Source of the DNA: Xiphydria camelus
Taxonomy: Eukaryota > Arthropoda > Insecta > Hymenoptera > Xiphydriidae
NCBI GenBank assembly: GCA_963678675.1
Contig: OY783198.1
Coordinates: forward strand, 9,006,012 to 9,070,011
Reading direction: 5' to 3'
Length of the DNA: 64,000 bases
Both the position numbers and the translations under genes were made by a program. The notes beneath the pieces are model-generated. The model was not told the DNA's origin. It saw only the letters and a list, made by a program, of their open reading frames with translations, and did not search any database. Shown here piece by piece: positions 58,209-64,000 of the stretch. The first letter of the stretch is position 1. Each line of letters begins with the position of its first letter.

Positions 58209-58933
58209 TGCAGTAAAACTTGTTTAAGATATGCCCGCTTAAGATATCTACGATCTCGCTTAAAATACGAATTTTCTTCAGTCCCTTGAAAAATGTCTAT
58301 TAAATCTGTGTAAAATTACAGGCTTAAGATACGCACGAATAAAATACGATCCTGCTTAATATACGAAAAAAATTGATCCCTCGATGTCAAAAAACCCACT
58401 CTAATATACGAAGCAGTGTTTGTGCAGTCCACTTACCGCGTGACTTTAAGCGAGAAAGGGAAGGAGTAAACAATGTGTGACATGTTTGTTTGTCAAAAAT
58501 GCTCTTAACTTTAGCAAAGTATTTTGCCACGTTTTAAATAGAGAAAAACAGAACTGTGCTAACAAAATATTTCAATTTGTTTTAAAAATGTTAGCAATAA
58601 TTTTTTGTTATTATCTTTTTCAGTTCGTCAGAGGGTAATCCGTATGAAGGCATTCTTGTATTATTATAAACAGTAACTCGATAAAATGTGAAAAATAACA
58701 AAATTACTCTTTATTTTGAAATCCTGAATTCAAATTTTCTAGAATGTTTAAAAACTATTAGAAATAGACAAAATAAGAATTAGAAATATTTAAAACACGC
58801 TAATATACAATGTGCACTGGCTTCTTATGCATTATTGGCTGAGAATCTATGAAATCCGAATAAGATACAATCCTGCTTAAGATACGAAACTCCCTCGGTC
58901 CCTTGATTTGTATCTTAAACAAGTATTACTGTA
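58209..58933. mobile_element. Pogo-like miniature element nested in the 2-kb element
   Basis: GCAGTAAAACTTGTTTAAGA at the left faces TCTTAAACAAGTATTACTGT at the right. Ends of the type CAGTAAAAC..GTTTAAGATA resemble pogo/Tigger elements. Repeated phrases such as GCTTAAGATA and CCTGCTTAAGATACGAA occur throughout. Confidence 0.65.
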
Positions 58934-59496
58934 AATATAAGTAGTTTTTTATAACACATGTGATTTACGAGATATAAAGGTCACCTCCATTTTTTTAAAA
59001 TGGAACTCGACGTTTTCGTTCTTGTAAAGGTTCTAGAGCTCGTCAAAATGAACGAGAAAGATATAAAGTGAAAGATCCATTCGTGGAACCGTTTGTGAGA
59101 TATTAGCGCTCAAACTAGAAGAGTTAGATACCCTGCGCGCGACTAACAATAAATTCCCCGTACTTAACTCTCTCTTATTCTTTATTACTCTTGTATTTTG
59201 AGCGGAAACATCTCACAAACGATTCACGGAATGAGTTTTTCACCTTATACTTTTTTATTAATCTCGACGAGCTCTACAACTCTCGTAAGAATAGAAATGT
59301 CGTGTTCCATTTTTAATCTAACAAGGTCCTCCGGTTTATAGTGACCCAAGCGTTCGATATTGATGAATTGTGATTGTGCATTTAGAGATAATTTTCTAAA
59401 ACTTGGACGTGGTTTTTTTTCTTAAAACAACAAATTTCTACGATAAAAATGAGCGCGTGTAATTAATTAATTTCGACGGTTACAAGAAACTACACA

Positions 59497-59872
59497 TTAA
59501 GAACCTTCGGGTCATATATGACCCATACTAGTCTAAAATGCATATTTTACTGACAGAATTCATTTTATAAAATATGCGGACATTAAAAAAATAAAGGCTC
59601 CTGTACGTCTGTATAATATTTCCATTTTCATATCTCCGAGCGCTTTCCAAACACCGTCAAGTTAAAAGGCATGTACCACGTAGAGACGGTGACGGATTCG
59701 TACACACTGCTTGCTTTTATAAAAGACCAATTCAATTTAAAGTTTTAGCGACATTAAAAGTTATTTAACAGTTTAATAATACATTTAAGAAACTGAATAA
59801 ATTTTATTAATAATCGATATATACATTTATTTCTTATTTCCGATTGGGTCATATTTGACCCGAAGGTCTTAA
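59497..59872. mobile_element. TTAA-flanked (piggyBac-like) miniature element
   Basis: TTAA at 59497 is followed by GAACCTTCGGGTCATATATG; the right end is GGGTCATATTTGACCCGAAG GTC followed by TTAA at 59869. The TTAA target is characteristic of piggyBac-type transposition. Confidence 0.75.
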
Positions 59873-60747
59873 GTGTACAGTCAAAATGAGAGCCGTACGA
59901 GGGCTAAAAAAATTGAGATGACCTTCGTACCATGTAAGTAACGCGTGTTACTGAAAATCACTTACATGTATTATACATCCCCCTCGATACCAAATAACTT
60001 TTATTCGAAAGATTTTTCCATGGAGTAACAAATAACGGAAATAAATAGATACGCCCCGCTTGGTAAATGTACACCCTGTATATCAGTGACGCGAATATAC
60101 CGAGGCGGTTGGGAATATCTTGATTTGATAAACAAATGACTAATTGTAGATCAAAACTGCCGGTTATAAATAACACCCTCTCAGCCGTTACTGGCTCTGA
60201 TTCGTGTAATCACTGGTACCGCTAGGTACGTGTTTTCGTATATCTATAAAGCGGTACCTGTATTTGTCTGTGACACTGGGTCGAATCGCTTTGGTGATGT
60301 ACGAGTCTAACCTACTTACTCGATAGGGGAATATCTGTCTCGAGTGTATTTGTATGTATAGCGGAGTACTTAGTAGAGAAGTCAGATACGTGTGTGGGAA
60401 TATGAGTAAGATCAACATAGCGGGGTAGAAATGTTACGCTGATTGAAGACGGGGAAAAGAGCTTTACACGGGATTCTAAAGTTCGTCGTAGTCGAGTGAA
60501 GTGGCAATTTCGTGAGGTATGACATTTAATTTGCGTGTTGCTGTCTGGTATGTACATAGTAATTTGTGCGATAAGAAAGTGAGAATTACGGAAAGTGATA
60601 TGGAGTTCAAGCAATACCTTTCAGACTCTCATTACGTGTCACTCAATTGTTGTGATTTTCAAAAAATCATGCCACGTTCTTTTCACCTTGATAAGATAAG
60701 TTAAGGAGCACGTTTCGTCACTTCTGATTCGTGAATATTTTATCAAG

Positions 60748-61105
60748 ATTTTGGGATTATCGAAAGACAATTTTGATGGAGTAATCGCCGAATTATTATT
60801 ATCCAATAGCACATCCCAATGATGGTTAAAAATTCTTTCGCCCCATCGCGGGGATGTATTTGAAAATTCGGAAATTGAAAACGGTAAAGCCTGTCCTCGT
60901 CTCCTTTTTTACATGTGTATGTGATACTCCCCGATATAACATATGGAATCTACCATCCGGAGAGAAACCTCCAAAACATTCCGTCAATATTGTCCTTTGG
61001 ATATTGAATATCCGTTGGGACATTTGCTATAAGGTAAAGTGGTTAAAGATGAAACAGGGGAAAGAATGAGAAAAGTATTTTTTTCTGCAATTTATGAAAT
61101 AACAT
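60748..61105. repeat. Family-Y repeat, copy 2
   Basis: It shares GGTTAAAAATTCTTTCGCCC, TCCTTTTTTACATGTGTATG and GAGAAACCTCCAAAACATT-like segments with the first copy in the same order. It stands alone here, not inside a family-D element. Confidence 0.65.
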
Positions 61106-61440
61106 TTCATACTGCTTTGTATCATTTCTTATATTCAAGCTCCTCTGTGTTTAAATTTTCATATCGACTCGGAGCTTATTGCATACGTATCGCATGACTG
61201 AGCTTAAACCGGATACAGATTTCATTTGCCTCTCATTTTATTCACGTAAGACCGACTGCTTTAAAATATTTTCGCGTTTCACTGCGCAAACCTAAATATG
61301 TACTTTGAACATGATAATTGCTCCCAATGTTCTCTGCACCCACCGATCGTCGAGTCTCCTCCAAACAATTTAGCCATCGTCTCCAAGATTTTGGTTAATT
61401 CATCAAATTATTCGTCCCAGTGCACTGACTCGAAAGTTGC

Positions 61441-61706
61441 TACACTAAGAAAAATAATTAGGTTAAAATGAAAAAATGCATCTAATTGAACGTCTTTAGT
61501 TATTCTAACCAAAGTACTGGTCAGTTGAACCAAATATCAAGTTATTCTAACCAAATATATTCAGTTATTCCAACCAAACGTTTAATTATTCTAACCAAAA
61601 ATTGGTCAGTCTAACCAAACAGATAGAGGATCCATAGGTCACCAAACGGTTTGGTCATCATCTCCAGGATTTTGGTCAAATCGTCCAAGTTATTTTTCTC
61701 GGTGTA
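61441..61706. mobile_element. Family-B miniature element, best-preserved copy
   Basis: Ends are ACACTAAGAAAAATAATTAGG and TTATTTTTCTCGGTGTAG. The interior is regular: four TTATTCTAACCAAA-type blocks, then GAGGATCCATAGGTCACC and CTCCAGGATTTTGGTCAAAT. A partial copy of the right half lies just upstream at about 61357-61424. Confidence 0.78.
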
Positions 61707-61729
61707 GTTTATATCGCATCGGATTACCG

Positions 61730-62650
61730 AGATCGTTTTTACTGTACCTACTCCCGAAGAGTACCGGAACTTACACCACGAGGCATCGTTCGCATTTACC
61801 TAAAGTCATCGTCGAAGATACTCCGCGACCATAAATTTGTCCTTGTCTATACTCCCCCATCTCGAAGGCGTTCCTCCCGGAAGGATACGGGCAAATTTTA
61901 CCTGAATTATGTATGATATAAATACGTGCCTCTCTCTCCGTGTGCCGAGAGTGCTCCGTGGGAGGATCGGTCGAACGTGAGAGGAGAAGTTGTTTTTCTC
62001 TGCCTTCCCGGGCCGCTCTTTCCATTCATCTCGGAAACGAAGGCGGGAAGGAAGTGAGCGGCCGCGACTCGGGGGAGGGAAGACAAGATCGCTTTATACT
62101 CGCCGGGAGATGTCTCGGCCGGCAGCGACAAAAGAAATCGTGTGAGGAGCGCCGCGGGTTGAAGGAAGGGGGAAGTGGCCCGCTCGCGCTCTATCGACTC
62201 CACGTAAATACTGGCTTATAAATGCGGCTCACGCAATGGCGATATGATCTCGCGGGTCGTCGAGCCGAGCAAATCGCTTCTGAGGACGTTCGAGAGCGCT
62301 CGTGACTGCGCGCGCGTGTGCGCGTGTCTACAGATATAGCAGAGCCCCGCGCGCGACCACGTGACGGGAACTCGTTTCGATGGGTTATGGGGCAAAGTGG
62401 GACTCTCCGCGCTGAGAAGGTCTCTCTACGAAAGATATACGACCTCGTGTACGAATTCTCGGTTACCTACACCCGCGTCAGGTCTCATTGTACGGGATGT
62501 TTATGGCGCTCGGTACACGTGATGGGATAGTCGTAGCTCTGGAATAATGGAAGATCGGAATCGGAAGGTACGGTCGGATCTCTCGCGATGTCGGGACTCG
62601 GGCTGAAGATGGATAGAATGCCATGTGTTTGCGCGATACGATTGGAACTA
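61730..62650. other. CpG-rich block, unassigned
   Basis: Open frames on both strands, no recognised product. From 54.7 to 57.0 kb there is only plain DNA with a C run at 55370, and 57450-58080 is another CpG-rich patch. 62820-63480 shows nothing I can name, and 63720-64000 has only an (AC)n/(CG)n run near 63858. Confidence 0.35.
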
Positions 62651-62659
62651 GCTATCGCG

Positions 62660-62816
62660 CACTGAAAAAAGTATTTAGCTAATCCAGCTATATTTCTGGC
62701 TGCCTCAGACACAACTAGAAAAATATTGCTAGCGTAGCAAGAATTCTTGCTAGTGCGAAGAAAATTATCACTGCAATTACTATAATTTTCTAGTTGTGGC
62801 CATATTTTTTTGAGTG
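62660..62816. mobile_element. Family-T miniature element
   Basis: CACTGAAAAAAGTATTTAGC at the left faces ATATTTTTTTGAGTG at the right. The inner arms CACAACTAGAAAAATATTGC and ATAATTTTCTAGTTGTG flank TTGCTAGCGTAGCAAGAATT. Confidence 0.68.
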
Positions 62817-63488
62817 CGGGCGAATTTCTGACTATTGCGGCATTATTTTCTTTTTTTTTTCAATTAATTTATGGGAGAGATGGGATGAAAAGGACGTTTT
62901 TGTATGAGACAATATAGCAAATAGTTAACCTAAAGAACTCTTCTAATTATGGTTGACTATAAATTAGAAAGGATCCTTACCTGACAATAATCGTACGTGA
63001 TAATAATAAACTTCTCACTATGTTTACTTGTTTTATTTTTAATTGCTTAGAAAAGTGTATTTTCTCAGTTTCATAAATCGGTCGTATTGAAAGGGACGGT
63101 CTAATAAAACTTATATTTTTCATAAAATTCCTCTAAATTATCAAAAAAATTGTGAACACTGTGCTCACTAAAACTTATACAGATAATGAAAGATTTATGT
63201 TTTTAAATCTTGTACCGATATGCTAGTTTTCTGACCAGCTTAGTATTCACGCCTTAAGGCATTATTGCTGAGGTCTTTTGATAATTTGTAAGGGGACATT
63301 CTTCTTCAATTTTTGCTGTGTTCCATTCATAAGCATGATACAATATTGGAAATCTAAGAGATACTTAGCATTTCACGTTTTCGATCTTGAATAAGAGTCT
63401 GTCCAAATGCAGTAATAAAGGTACCAATCAACAGTAACGATACTCCGGAAAACATTTTGGAGAGGCATTAAAAATTGCATTGTTACCA

Positions 63489-63720
63489 CAAAACAAAACA
63501 AAACGTGTGGCCGCCACGCGCGGAAGAAGTGAAACTTCGATACCAGTTTCTCTGAATTTGATTCCGGTGGTATTAGTTTCAATTGGCTCTACGAAGAAGC
63601 ATTGTAAAAGACTTGTATAGAGCCAATTGAAACTAATACCACCGGAATCAAATTCAGAGAAACTGGAATCGAAGTTTCACTTCTTCCGCGCATGGCGGCC
63701 ACACGTTTTGTTTTTTTTTT
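63489..63720. repeat. Near-perfect 100-bp-arm palindrome
   Basis: CGTGTGGCCGCCACGCGCGG, AAGAAGTGAAACTTCGAT and AATTTGATTCCGGTGGTATT on the left have exact or nearly exact inverted copies on the right. The spacer is about 27 bp (ACGAAGAAGCATTGTAAAAG). Only a handful of mismatches were seen, so it is young or kept alike. Confidence 0.85.
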
Positions 63721-64000
63721 AATATAACACACGCGCGAAAGAATGTTCAGTGTTCATTGACGTTAACGAAATTGAAAGTTTATTTTACACGTTGCCTGTC
63801 ACTGTAATCTTTTGACCGTTCTGTTGCTTTTTTTGCAATAATAATTATAAATTAATACACACACACGCGCGCGCGCGCGCGAAAGAATGTACAATAATGC
63901 ACGGTGGTTACTCGAGAAAGGTCGCGACTCCGATCACAGACTACACGAGCTCCGTATGGCCGGCCACTCGACGCGGTAAAATCCGGAAAATTAAAAATGC

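Larger units (their letters stand above)
58101..60080. mobile_element. 2-kb nested inverted-repeat element (CAGGGTGTA ends)
   Basis: TACAGGGTGTAAATTTATCA and the next 90 bp (CGAATAAAAGTTATTTGGTG) recur inverted at 59985-60080. A second arm pair (58975-59110 and 59200-59345, around CTCACAAACG and GAGCTC) forms a large internal palindrome. Two further elements are embedded at 58209-58933 and 59497-59872. Nothing here looks coding. Confidence 0.75.

Overview
The window looks like a piece of an insect nuclear chromosome, most likely from a hymenopteran (an ant would fit). That placement is inference. It rests on spliceosomal exons with GT/AG borders, on two genes whose families belong to arthropods (a Dpr-interacting-protein type immunoglobulin adhesion protein and a Spatzle-like cytokine), on AT-rich DNA broken by CpG-rich blocks almost free of stop codons, and on a heavy load of short terminal-inverted-repeat elements. 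I saw no bacterial operon, rRNA, tRNA or CRISPR array.

Coding content is sparse and on the minus strand. The main gene is a DIP/lachesin-like GPI-anchored three-Ig cell-adhesion protein. Eight exons between 43034 and 25742 splice together with matching phases at every junction and give 395 residues ending in a stop. Only the signal-peptide exon is missing; it must lie upstream, above 43034 or beyond the window. Order on the minus strand: Ig1 (42913-43034, 35080-35350), Ig2 (33993-34163, 28709-28858), Ig3 (28181-28319, 27911-28059), linker (27503-27568), GPI-signal exon (25742-25863). Near the left end, 2274-2428 is one exon of a Spatzle-like gene, also on the minus strand, whose next exon is probably left of the window.

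Nearly everything else recognisable is repetitive. Many families of roughly 150-500 bp miniature elements end in CACTGAGARAAAT or a close variant but have unrelated interiors. Others end in CAGGGTG or GGGGAGAG, or are flanked by TTAA (piggyBac-like). They are repeatedly inserted into one another, two to three layers deep (19.87-20.52, 41.17-42.67, 52.84-54.32, 58.10-60.08 kb). There are remains of a non-LTR retrotransposon (46776-47261), a mariner transposase (53.0-53.3 kb), and three pieces of a Penelope-like element carrying a hammerhead-ribozyme motif, one with an intact core (34866-34907).

Region by region: 1-2.3 kb Spatzle exon and flanking CpG-rich DNA; 2.4-25.7 kb intergenic DNA or intron with CpG-rich blocks and repeats; 25.7-43.0 kb the DIP-like gene with element-filled introns; 43-64 kb its upstream side, perhaps a long first intron, with more elements and a CpG-rich region (48.9-52.7 kb) of diverged tandem units. 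I could not assign the CpG-rich blocks to genes: they stay open in several frames on both strands, and none of their translations resembles a family I know.
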